A DNA stretch of 8,450 bases from an uncultured Peptococcaceae bacterium (GCA_913064925.1 CAJYBN010000121.1:1-8450); one strand, 5' to 3'; positions 1 to 5,624 are shown, numbered from the stretch's first letter. The notes: generated from the letters alone by a model not told the origin. Program-made: numbers and translations.

Positions 1-1
1 C

Positions 2-106
2 GCTTTGATTTATGAGTTTCTTGAAAATGCAATTAAATTGGATGAGGATACCCCATCAAACCATCAAAAAAACAAGGAAATTATTTTGCTTAAACTGGAA
101 GGGTGA
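2..106 (+). CDS. C-terminal tail of an unrecognised protein (partial)
   Basis: An open frame enters from the left edge and ends at a TGA at 104-106. Only about 34 residues are visible, beginning ALIYEFLENA and ending IILLKLEG. They are rich in Glu, Lys and Leu and look like an amphipathic helix followed by a short charged tail. The frame is open over its whole visible length and stops 5 bases before the next start, a spacing typical of genes in one operon. The Shine-Dalgarno of the next gene (ggaagggtg) overlaps this gene's last codons, which supports a real, translationally close neighbour. I do not recognise the family and assign no function. Confidence 0.5.
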   Translation, partial: ALIYEFLENAIKLDEDTPSNHQKNKEIILLKLEG

Positions 107-111
107 AATAA

Positions 112-555
112 ATGGGAAACTTGGTTTCTCTGGATATAGATGCCATCACCAAGCAAGTAACAAAAACATTAAAGAATTTCCCGCAAATTGCAGGTGCATA
201 TTTATTTGGTTCTGCTCTTGGAGCATGCAGGCCTGACAGTGATATAGACATCGGTTTAGTACCGGAAGATATTAGGCTTAGCGCCAAAGAGACGGCCCAA
301 CTGGAAGCCGTTATAGCAGGTTCCTTTCACCCTTTTGAAGGCCACCCCTATGACATTGTATTACTTAACCTCGGAAATCCTATATTCAGTTTCAGAATTA
401 TTAAAAAGGGCCGCCTGATTTATGTGCGTGACCTTGACCGGGTACAGGATGTTATGGAACAGGTAAGCAGGCGCTACGCCGATGTATATCCTCGTTATAG
501 AATTGCACTTGATGAAATCCTTGACGAGGTGGTTACCGGTGGGAATAGACCGTGA
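112..555 (+). CDS. mntA: MntA-type minimal nucleotidyltransferase, antitoxin of a MntA-HepT pair
   Basis: The product is 147 aa, the usual size for a stand-alone minimal nucleotidyltransferase. The polymerase-beta-like signature is visible as LFGSALGACRPDSDIDIG: Gly33-Ser34, then Asp44 and Asp46 for metal binding, with a likely third acidic residue at Asp81 in YDIVLLN. The Gly-Ser to Asp spacing is nine residues, one fewer than the commonest GS-x10-DxD form. In characterised MntA-HepT systems the MNT protein neutralises the HEPN toxin by adding AMP to a tyrosine next to its active site. The downstream gene overlaps by 17 bases and carries that motif, so antitoxin is the best reading. The start ATG has a purine-rich site (ggaaggg) at good distance. 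The partner is cytosolic. Identity of the fold is strong; the AMPylating role is inferred from context. Confidence 0.88.
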   Translation: MGNLVSLDIDAITKQVTKTLKNFPQIAGAYLFGSALGACRPDSDIDIGLVPEDIRLSAKETAQLEAVIAGSFHPFEGHPYDIVLLNLGNPIFSFRIIKKGRLIYVRDLDRVQDVMEQVSRRYADVYPRYRIALDEILDEVVTGGNRP

Positions 556-961
556 GCGCATTTTAAACAAAATAAGTTATATCAGGGAACAAACCAGCAG
601 TATAGAAAAGCTCCTAAAGAAAAAAAGCAAGGAAGAAATTCTTTTTGATCCTTGGGTTATAAAAGGACTTAAATATACACTGCAAACAGCCGTAGAAGCC
701 ATGATCGACATAGCTTATCATATTTCCGCAAAAAGGTATAATCACGCTCCCTCCGATGCCAGGGATGCTTTTAAAACACTGGCAGAAGCTGGCTTGATTT
801 CCCGTAAGGATCTTCCCCTTTACGGAGCCATGGTTGGTTTTCGTAACCGAGTGGTACATGGATACCAGGAGGTTACCCCAGAGAGGGTATTTGAAATTGC
901 TCAAAATGAATTAAGCGATTTTGAAAAATTTATCCGGCAAGTATCTGTGTTGCTCAAGTAA
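539..961 (+). CDS. hepT: HepT-type HEPN-domain RNase toxin
   Basis: The product is 140 aa and largely helical (DUF86/HepT family). It carries the HEPN motif near the C-terminus as RNRVVHGY: Arg102-Asn103, His107 and Tyr109, an exact R-x4-H-x-Y. In studied members Arg and His form the RNA-cleaving site at a dimer interface, and the Tyr is the residue modified by MntA. I place the start at GTG 539, not at the upstream ATG 482. A good Shine-Dalgarno (gaggtgg, 526-532) lies 6 bases before it, and the resulting N-terminus (GIDRERILNKISYIRE) resembles family starts. The gene therefore overlaps mntA by 17 bases, suggesting coupled translation so that the antitoxin is made first. No lesion is seen, so the toxin should be active. 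Cognate RNA targets cannot be told from sequence. Confidence 0.88.
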   Translation: MGIDRERILNKISYIREQTSSIEKLLKKKSKEEILFDPWVIKGLKYTLQTAVEAMIDIAYHISAKRYNHAPSDARDAFKTLAEAGLISRKDLPLYGAMVGFRNRVVHGYQEVTPERVFEIAQNELSDFEKFIRQVSVLLK

Positions 962-978
962 AGAAAAGGAATGGTACC

Positions 979-1218
979 AGGCACCTATCTAGTGAAGCAC
1001 AGAAGAAGCTGGCTAGGTTGCAACGCGCTCTTTCAAGGAAGAAAAAAGGTTCTAAAAACTACGAAAAAGCGCGGCTGAAGGTAGCCCGCCAACACGAGAA
1101 GGTAGCAAACCAGCGCCAGGATTTTTAGCACAAGCTCTCCTAGATGCTAGTGGTCGAAAACCAAGTCATCAGCATGGAAGACTTGCACATAAAGAATATG
1201 GTCAAAAACCGGAGGCTA
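979..1218 (+). pseudogene. tnpB: Remnant of a TnpB (IS200/IS605-type) gene
   Basis: The frame reading through 994 shows an internal piece of TnpB: EAQKKLARLQRALSRKKKGS, then KARLKVARQHEKVANQR, and after two stop codons ENQVISMEDLHIKNMVKNR. The last stretch matches the region around the RuvC-II glutamate (here the Glu of SMEDL). Stops interrupt it at TAG 1126-1128 and TAG 1141-1143; the first sits where relatives have Leu (TTG to TAG is one change). About 80 codons remain of a protein normally around 370-400 aa. There is no start, no zinc-finger part and no RuvC-III. No tnpA and no clear element ends are visible nearby, although a near-palindrome (ggtaccaggcacc, 973-985) lies at the left break. 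The remnant cannot make a functional nuclease. It occupies the gap between two toxin-antitoxin modules and marks an old insertion or recombination point. Confidence 0.85.
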
Positions 1219-1289
1219 TTTGTGTACCTCACCGGGCATTATTTCTTTCATTGTTTTTATAAAAAAAAATAACTTCTTTTTCCAAACAG

Positions 1290-1737
1290 TTAACTGTATG
1301 GGACAATTTGTTCAGCAAATCCACTATCCTTATCAGAAGCAAGATTGAACCCGTAAACATTTCTAAAAACATGCCTGAATGATCTAAATTCGTCCAGCAT
1401 TTTTGCTGTTTCTTTGGAAAGGACAGGCGGCCTTACTTCAGGAATGGACAGGGTCATTTGCAATATAAGTTCACGGTGTCATTGTTCACCGGCTGGTAAT
1501 TTTTCGTCAATCTCCCTTGCCACCACCTCAAAAATTTTTTCAGCGGTAACATAAAAATCATGTAAGACTGACCCGGCAGCTCTTAGCATAAATGTGTCTC
1601 CCGGCGGCAGAGTTAGCCTTATCTTTTTTTTTGGACCCACAAAGGCCTCTTTCAGAAAGTTCTTTCATAAGGCCCTATATATTTCCCAGCTCTTCTTGTA
1701 TGCGGGTTGTGATAACAGTAAATTGCTTGCTAGTCAC
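1290..1737 (-). pseudogene. Decayed HepT-like HEPN toxin, partner of the adjacent nucleotidyltransferase
   Basis: Reading the - strand from GTG 1737, which overlaps the TGA of the upstream nucleotidyltransferase gene (GTGA, 4-base overlap), gives TRIQEELGNI, a TAG stop (codon 21, 1677-1675), then GLMKELSERGL. The frame then shifts by one, most simply through one extra A in the nine-A run at 1632-1624. It continues as FMLRAAGSVLHDFYVTAEKI, reaches a TGA at 1481-1479 (GEQ-stop-HREL; a Trp codon TGG to TGA would explain it), and runs on to VRPPVLSKETAKMLDEF and RSFRHVFRNVYGFNL before TAA 1292-1290. The FRHVFRNVYGF segment is the conserved HEPN motif of the HepT-like family. With the lesions repaired it would be about 148 aa, a normal length. 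Three separate disruptions make it non-functional and not recent. Alternatives such as a programmed frameshift are unlikely given the nonsense codons. Confidence 0.85.
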
Positions 1738-2114
1738 AACAACTTACCCTCTTTTCTGCTTTTTTCCTTGAGGCTCGGGCTGGCATCTTCGCTTAAAACT
1801 ACATTTACTTCAAAGGGAGCGGTTATTCCTTCAAGCTCCGCCAGCATACGCCAGTAACTTGCTTCCGCCGGAAAGCCTTCTACCAGGAGATCTATGTCCG
1901 AGCGGCGGTCGAAATGATCTCCCCATGCCAAGGAACCGTAAAGGTAAACAGCCTTCACCCGGTACTTTTCCCTGAGGTGTGCAGCTGCAGCGGCGGCCTT
2001 GAGCAGCGCCTCACGACGCAGCTTATTCAACTCCTCCTGTTTTCGTTTTGCCCGTTTTTCCCAGGCACGGCGAAGGTATTCAATAGATTGTTTTTTCCCG
2101 GGTTCATTTTTCAT
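1734..2114 (-). CDS. MNT-domain nucleotidyltransferase, orphaned antitoxin
   Basis: The product is 126 aa from the chosen start. A basic, Ala-rich helical N-terminus (about residues 10-50) precedes a minimal nucleotidyltransferase domain: VYLYGSLAWGDHFDRRSDID, with Gly60-Ser61 and Asp73/Asp75, and a third acidic position that is Glu102 in FEVNVVLSED. An in-frame ATG at 2171 would give 145 aa, but it lies upstream of the likely -10 box at 2165-2160, so a transcript from that promoter could not contain it. ATG 2114 has aaggtg upstream at a somewhat long spacing of about 11 bases. The gene belongs to a different MNT subfamily from the one at 112-555. Its HEPN partner, translationally coupled through GTGA, is broken, while this frame is intact. 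It could be a leftover, or kept because it still protects against a related toxin. Confidence 0.82.
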   Translation of the reverse strand: MKNEPGKKQSIEYLRRAWEKRAKRKQEELNKLRREALLKAAAAAAHLREKYRVKAVYLYGSLAWGDHFDRRSDIDLLVEGFPAEASYWRMLAELEGITAPFEVNVVLSEDASPSLKEKSRKEGKLL

Positions 2115-2159
2115 AATTTGAGCATCACCTTTTTCCGTATGACAAACATCTTGTTTTTC

Positions 2160-2168
2160 ATTATACCA
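2160..2168 (-). promoter_or_regulatory. Extended -10 promoter for the - strand nucleotidyltransferase
   Basis: The - strand reads tggTATAAT from 2168 to 2160, a perfect TATAAT with the TGn extension. The -35 position 17 bases further out (acttt-like) is poor, which extended -10 promoters tolerate. Transcription would begin near 2153, upstream of ATG 2114 but downstream of the alternative ATG 2171, so it decides the start codon. It lies back to back with the fliD promoter, about 35 bases apart. Confidence 0.6.
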
Positions 2169-2202
2169 CAATCTGTTAATTAAAAAGTTCCGCTTCAGGT
2201 AC

Positions 2203-2230
2203 TAAATATTTAGATATTTTGTGCCGAATA
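2203..2230 (+). promoter_or_regulatory. SigD/sigma-28-type flagellar promoter for fliD
   Basis: TAAA at 2203-2206 is followed after 16 bases by GCCGAATA at 2223-2230. The known flagellar sigma consensus is TAAA, 14-16 bases, then GCCGATAW. The -35 part is exact and the -10 part keeps GCCGA. It sits about 50 bases before fliD, a classic late flagellar gene. Expression is therefore predicted to await completion of the hook-basal body and release of FlgM, as in other bacteria. Confidence 0.7.
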
Positions 2231-2249
2231 AATTATTAGCAGGTGGCGC

Positions 2250-2273
2250 CAGGAGGGTTTACAGGAGGGTTTA
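2250..2273 (+). repeat. Tandem duplicated Shine-Dalgarno box before fliD
   Basis: The 12-base unit caggagggttta occurs twice in direct succession (2250-2261 and 2262-2273). Each copy holds a full anti-16S-complementary aggaggg. Only the second copy is at usable distance (9 bases) from ATG 2278; the first is 12 bases farther away. Two GGA motifs in a leader of about 40 bases also resemble the arrangement bound by the translational regulator CsrA in flagellar leaders, but no hairpin presentation is obvious. Confidence 0.75.
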
Positions 2274-2277
2274 TTAT

Positions 2278-3810
2278 ATGTTCTCCAATTTACGCATCGG
2301 CGGTTTGGCATCCGGGATGGATATAGATTCCATTGTGGAAGAGCTAATGAAGGCGCACCGGGTACCGGTGCAGAAGCTGGAACAAGAAAAACAGATCCTG
2401 GAATGGAAGCAGGAAGATTACCGGGAGATAAATACCAGCTTACGCAGCTTCCGGGATATTGTTTTTGATATGAAGCTGCAGTCCACTTATTTGGCCAAAA
2501 AAGCATCCTCTTCCGATGAAAGTGTGCTTACGGCCACGGCAAACCCCAGTGCCGCGCCGGGAACTTATACCGTAAACGTTAACCAGCTGGCAGAAGGTGT
2601 TTCCAAGGGCAGCCAGTCTGCATTAGCCGATGAAAAAAAAGACGATGGCAGCACAAAGACCCTGGGGGAACAGTTCGGCCTCAGCGGAACCATAAGCTTT
2701 GAACTGCAGGGAAGTAAAGGCAGCAAGCTTTTTGAGTTCGATGCAGCCACAGATACCATCTATACGGTAGTTTCTGAAATTAATGACGCCGGCCTGGGCA
2801 TCAAGGCCAGCTACGACTCGACTTTAAACAGGTTTTTCCTCACCACCGAATCAACGGGCAGCGAGCAGGAAATTACCGTGCTAAGCGATCCCAGCCAGTT
2901 TCTTTCAGATAGTGATTTAAATGACGGAATAAATAATGCTTTACAATTAAATCTCAAAACAAACGAAGTAAATAAGGGCAAGGACGCCCAATTCGAATTC
3001 GGCGACGTTGCGGACCTCACCAGCTCCACCAACAGCGTAACAGTAAACGGTATTTCCATGGAACTGAAGAACACCGGGTCCAACGTTAAAATCACCGTTA
3101 CCAGCAACACCGACGCCGTTTTTGCATCCATCATGGATTTTGTTGAGCAATATAACAACATAATGGAAACTATCACCGGCGAGCTTTACGAAGAGCGCTA
3201 TTCGGACTACCTGCCCCTCACCGACGAGCAGCGGGAACAGCTCACCGACTCCCAAATTGAAAAGTGGGAGGAAAAGGCCCGCAGCGGCCTGCTGCGCAAT
3301 GACCCCGTCCTGTCCAGTATTGCCAGCCGCATGCGCCTGACTATGTCCAGCGTCGTGCCCGGGCTGAGCAGCGGCTACGATACCCTTGCCGAAATAGGCA
3401 TTACCACCTCCAGCAACTATATGAGCGGCAAGCTGGTGGTGGACGAGGAAAAACTCAAGGAAGCACTGCAGGAAAACCCGGAAGGCGTCATGAACCTGTT
3501 CACTTACAGTTCCGACAACTACGAGGAAATGGGTATCGCCCAGCGGCTTTACGAAGACGTCAATTACGCCATGAACCGCATCATTGACAAGGCGGGCAGC
3601 AACACCGACTTTTCCCTGGTGGATAACAGCTTCATCGGCAAGCGTATAAAACAAATCGACGAGCGCATCGACACCATGGAGGAGCGCCTGCGGCAAATTG
3701 AGGACCGCTACTGGCGCCAGTTCACCGCCATGGAAAAAGCCATCCAGCAAATGAACAGCCAGAGCATGTGGCTGATGATGCAGTTCGGCATGTACGGACA
3801 GCAATGGTAA
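2278..3810 (+). CDS. fliD: Flagellar filament cap protein FliD (HAP2)
   Basis: FliD is secreted through the flagellar export channel and caps the growing filament tip, helping flagellin fold into place. The 510-aa product starts FSNLRIGGLASGMDIDSIVE, the hallmark FliD N-terminus. The N-terminal domain covers about residues 5-105, and an inserted beta-rich segment (about 138-200, containing GLGIKASYDSTLNRFFLTT) resembles the flagellin hook-IN type. The C-terminal domain runs from about 250, with GLLRNDPVLSSIASRMR and LAEIGITTSSNYMSGKLVVD typical of the family. The final 60 residues are a heptad-rich coiled coil (about 452-495), needed for binding filament ends. Length is in the usual range. 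Start ATG 2278 follows the second of two Shine-Dalgarno boxes. It heads a tight operon with fliS downstream and a SigD-type promoter upstream. Confidence 0.97.
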   Translation: MFSNLRIGGLASGMDIDSIVEELMKAHRVPVQKLEQEKQILEWKQEDYREINTSLRSFRDIVFDMKLQSTYLAKKASSSDESVLTATANPSAAPGTYTVNVNQLAEGVSKGSQSALADEKKDDGSTKTLGEQFGLSGTISFELQGSKGSKLFEFDAATDTIYTVVSEINDAGLGIKASYDSTLNRFFLTTESTGSEQEITVLSDPSQFLSDSDLNDGINNALQLNLKTNEVNKGKDAQFEFGDVADLTSSTNSVTVNGISMELKNTGSNVKITVTSNTDAVFASIMDFVEQYNNIMETITGELYEERYSDYLPLTDEQREQLTDSQIEKWEEKARSGLLRNDPVLSSIASRMRLTMSSVVPGLSSGYDTLAEIGITTSSNYMSGKLVVDEEKLKEALQENPEGVMNLFTYSSDNYEEMGIAQRLYEDVNYAMNRIIDKAGSNTDFSLVDNSFIGKRIKQIDERIDTMEERLRQIEDRYWRQFTAMEKAIQQMNSQSMWLMMQFGMYGQQW

Positions 3811-3827
3811 AAGGAGGCGCGTCAATT

Positions 3828-4217
3828 ATGGCCATGAACAACCCTTATGAAAGGTACCAGCAAAACTCCGTACTGAGCGCCACTCCCGAACAGTTAACCC
3901 TCATGCTATACAGCGGCGGAGTGCGTTTTATCAACCAGGGTATTATGCACATCGAGGAAAAAGAAATAGAAAAGGCCCACCGCGCCCTGGTGAGGGCCCA
4001 GGAAATATACCAGTACCTGGCTGACACCCTTAACTCCGAAATCGAGATTTCCGCCAACCTGCACAGCGTGTACGACTTTATTACGCGCCAGCTGATGCAG
4101 GCCAACATAAAGAAGGACACCGCCCTGCTGCGGGAGGTTCTGGGCTTGGCCGAGGAACTACGGGACACCTGGGAAGAAGCCATGCAAAAGGCCCGGGAGC
4201 AGGTAAGGGAAGATTGA
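3828..4217 (+). CDS. fliS: Flagellin export chaperone FliS
   Basis: FliS binds the C-terminal end of unfolded flagellin in the cytosol, prevents premature polymerisation and delivers it to the export gate. The 129-aa product has the family opening NPYERYQQNSVLSATPEQLT followed by LMLYSGGVRFI, then helices consistent with the four-helix bundle (for example ISANLHSVYDFITRQLMQAN). ATG 3828 is preferred over ATG 3834 because aaggagg (3811-3817) is 10 bases away instead of 16. It lies 17 bases after fliD and overlaps the next start by four bases (TTGA), so its translation is probably coupled to the next gene. In many Firmicutes fliS follows fliD as here. Confidence 0.97.
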   Translation: MAMNNPYERYQQNSVLSATPEQLTLMLYSGGVRFINQGIMHIEEKEIEKAHRALVRAQEIYQYLADTLNSEIEISANLHSVYDFITRQLMQANIKKDTALLREVLGLAEELRDTWEEAMQKAREQVRED

Positions 4218-4681
4218 AAGACTTAACAAGCGGCAAAGGATACAGCCCCTCCCGTAAAGTGGAGCTGCTGCGCGAAAAGCTGGCGCTGCTGCAGGAATAC
4301 CACCGGCTGGCGCTGCAGCAAAAACGGGCGCTGGCCGGGGAAAACATGGATGAGCTCAACCGGCTGCTGGCGGAAAAACAGCAGCTGATCGAAAAGATAA
4401 ACGTGCTGGACCGGGAGGCAGCCGGCGCGGAAAAGGAGCCGTACCCGAACAGCACGCAGCCGGCAACTGGCGAAGCGCTTGTGAAGAATTTGGAGGAAAA
4501 AATCATAAGGCAGCTACAGCTTATTCACACGGCGGAACAAGAAACCCGGGATAACCTGGAGCAAAATTATAACCGTCTTTTGGATGCGGCAGCGCAGCTG
4601 CGTGCCAGTAAAAAAGCGGTAACCACGTACAGCCGTAAAAATAAAAAATTGCCGAGTTTCTTTGTGGATAAAAAAAGGTAA
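4214..4681 (+). CDS. FlgN/FliT-like flagellar export chaperone
   Basis: The 155-aa product starts at a TTG (4214-4216) whose bases overlap the TGA of fliS; a purine-rich ggtaaggga lies just upstream. It is almost wholly helical and coiled-coil: VELLREKLALLQEYHRLALQ, a central Lys/Glu-rich linker, and a second helix pair (about residues 87-130). It ends KLPSFFVDKKR, like the Asp-Lys-Lys tail common in FlgN-family proteins. FlgN guards the hook-filament junction proteins FlgK and FlgL; FliT guards FliD and sits at this place after fliS in other bacteria. Position argues for FliT, the tail for FlgN, so I leave the symbol open. Sequence conservation in this group is low and the call rests on fold pattern and context. 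Confidence 0.7.
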   Translation: MKDLTSGKGYSPSRKVELLREKLALLQEYHRLALQQKRALAGENMDELNRLLAEKQQLIEKINVLDREAAGAEKEPYPNSTQPATGEALVKNLEEKIIRQLQLIHTAEQETRDNLEQNYNRLLDAAAQLRASKKAVTTYSRKNKKLPSFFVDKKR

Positions 4682-4705
4682 ACCGGTGGAAGGTGAGATG
4701 TGATA

Positions 4706-5077
4706 ATGAAAGTCGGTAGCGTGCAACACGGTATACTGCCGAAATTTGATAGCTCCAGAACGCCGGCGCCCGAAGCCAAGCAGGACAGCCAGGGTGGCAC
4801 AAGGAGTGCTGCCTCCGCCCGCCGGGAGGAACGGCCGGACAGCCGTAACATTTTCAGGAATGAGGTAGAAGAAGCGGTCACCCAGTTGAACGAAACCATG
4901 CGGGCATACTACACGGAGCTGCGTTTCGAGGTGCACGAGAAAAGCGGTGAAATAATGGTCAAGGTTTTGAATGAAAGAGACGGTACCGTTATACGCGAAA
5001 TTCCTCCGGAAAAAATCCTGGACATGGTGGCTTACTTTAAAAAAGTACTGGGCATCATTGTTGACGAGTTAATCTAA
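4706..5077 (+). CDS. flaG: FlaG family flagellar protein
   Basis: The 123-aa product has a low-complexity, charged N-terminal half (residues about 15-45, rich in Ala, Arg, Glu, Ser) and a conserved C-terminal half. The conserved part reads LRFEVHEKSGEIMVKVLN, RDGTVIREIPPEKILDM and a final helix ending DELI, diagnostic of the FlaG family. FlaG proteins influence filament length or assembly; the mechanism is not settled. ATG 4706 is chosen because ggaaggtgag (4688-4697) is 8 bases upstream. The in-frame GTG 4700 would be too close, and ATG 4698 runs straight into a stop (ATGTGA). In Bacillus flaG precedes fliD, whereas here it closes the operon. A terminator follows 30 bases later. Confidence 0.93.
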   Translation: MKVGSVQHGILPKFDSSRTPAPEAKQDSQGGTRSAASARREERPDSRNIFRNEVEEAVTQLNETMRAYYTELRFEVHEKSGEIMVKVLNERDGTVIREIPPEKILDMVAYFKKVLGIIVDELI

Positions 5078-5107
5078 TGTAACATTTTACGACATTTTCC
5101 CGTTCCC

Positions 5108-5147
5108 AAGTCCTCGCTTCTCAAAGCGGGACTTTTAGTTTTTTTAA
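5108..5147 (+). terminator. Intrinsic terminator after flaG
   Basis: aagtcc (5108-5113) pairs with ggactt (5129-5134) and cgctt (5115-5119) with aagcg (5124-5128), leaving one bulged T and a ctca loop. A T-rich run follows (5133-5145). The hairpin lies 30 bases past the flaG stop and separates the fliD operon from the flgB operon. From here to the promoter at 5270 the DNA is AT-rich and I see no gene. Confidence 0.78.
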
Positions 5148-5269
5148 GTTCCGGTTTATCCCATGGTATTTTAGTTTTTACTCAGTTTCACTTTTCCACC
5201 GCCCTGTATTATTTATTTTATATATAAAACATATACTTCAAAAATCCTCCCTTTTTTTACTAAATTCTA

Positions 5270-5298
5270 TTGATGTTAACAAAAATATTCTATATAAT
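5270..5298 (+). promoter_or_regulatory. SigA-type promoter of the flgB basal-body operon
   Basis: TTGATG (5270-5275), a 17-base spacer and a perfect TATAAT (5293-5298) form a near-consensus vegetative promoter. Transcription should start near 5305, about 40 bases before the riboswitch aptamer. This makes the early flagellar operon constitutively initiated, leaving the leader as the control point. No SigD-like motif is convincing in this gap. Confidence 0.78.
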
Positions 5299-5345
5299 TT
5301 AGTAACAATACCAATTTTGGGATTAAGTTTAACAATTAAATAGTT

Positions 5346-5443
5346 ACTTCATAAAGGGCAAACTTGGCGAAAGCCAGGGACGCAAAGCCACGGGTCTAAG
5401 GTACTCTCAACCGGTACTATGACAGCCAGGCTGCAAGTGAAGT
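5346..5443 (+). ncRNA. Cyclic-di-GMP-I (GEMM-I) riboswitch aptamer
   Basis: The conserved GEMM-I core is plain: gggcaaac (5356-5363), a GAAA-capped hairpin cttggc-GAAA-gccagg (5363-5378), ggacgcaaagccacgggtct (5378-5397), and tatgacagccaggctgc near the 3' end (5418-5434). ctaag (5396-5400) with tatga (5418-5422) forms the receptor that docks the GAAA tetraloop. The closing helix P1 pairs acttca (5346-5351) with tgaagt (5438-5443), plus gca with tgc inside. The class senses the second messenger c-di-GMP, which generally favours sessile life over swimming. The aptamer sits about 180 bases before flgB and is followed at once by a terminator. The rest of the leader up to the flgB ribosome site (5491-5611) is AT-rich with no further structure I trust. 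Confidence 0.96.
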
Positions 5444-5453
5444 TTTCTTACAA

Positions 5454-5490
5454 AACAGAAAGTTGCTTGTAGCTTTCTGTTTTTTGTTCA
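5454..5490 (+). terminator. Riboswitch-controlled intrinsic terminator (expression platform)
   Basis: aacagaaag (5454-5462) pairs perfectly with ctttctgtt (5473-5481), extended by two weaker pairs around a gcttgt loop, and a T-rich tail follows. An alternative fold exists. gctgcaag (5430-5437), part of the aptamer 3' strand, can pair over eight positions with cttgtagc (5466-5473), and tttct (5444-5448) with agaaa (5457-5461). That fold would break both P1 and the terminator, so it is a candidate antiterminator. Ligand-stabilised P1 would then leave the terminator free, predicting shut-off by c-di-GMP. Confidence 0.85.
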
Positions 5491-5624
5491 ATTTTTTGGA
5501 AAAAAATAATGATATATTTTTTAAACTTTGTATTTTACCGTCTTTGTAGCAGGAAAATGCAAGATTTTTGTTGAAAAAGTGCATAAACAAACACTTTGTT
5601 ATTTTTACATTCGGAGGATTATTT

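Noticed and set aside
12..236. A 74-codon + frame overlapping the start of mntA
   Set aside because: It runs out of frame through mntA and the partial upstream gene, lacks a Shine-Dalgarno and shows no domain.
482..538. ATG 482 as the start of hepT
   Set aside because: It would add 19 residues unlike the family and has no ribosome site. GTG 539 has gaggtgg 6 bases upstream and gives a family-like N-terminus.
1286..1297. Perfect 12-base palindrome acagttaactgt
   Set aside because: It covers the stop codon of the HEPN pseudogene, has no loop or T-run and no second copy. A palindrome of this length may be chance in AT-rich DNA.
1594..1857. An 87-codon + frame across the decayed HEPN gene
   Set aside because: It is antisense to the HEPN pseudogene and to the intact nucleotidyltransferase; no ribosome site or recognisable motif.
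2947..3825. A 292-residue open frame on the - strand opposite fliD
   Set aside because: It lies wholly antisense to a clear fliD. Its His, Leu and Val-rich translation is what antisense of GC-rich codons gives, and no ribosome site or family motif is seen.
4698..4703. ATGTGA minimal start-stop before flaG
   Set aside because: It could act as a start-stop element, but it overlaps the natural spacing of the flaG ribosome site and is most likely incidental.
5522..5545. A possible SigD promoter (TAAA then CCGTCTT) directly before flgB
   Set aside because: The spacer is only about 12 bases and the -10 part lacks GCCGA, so it does not fit the consensus.
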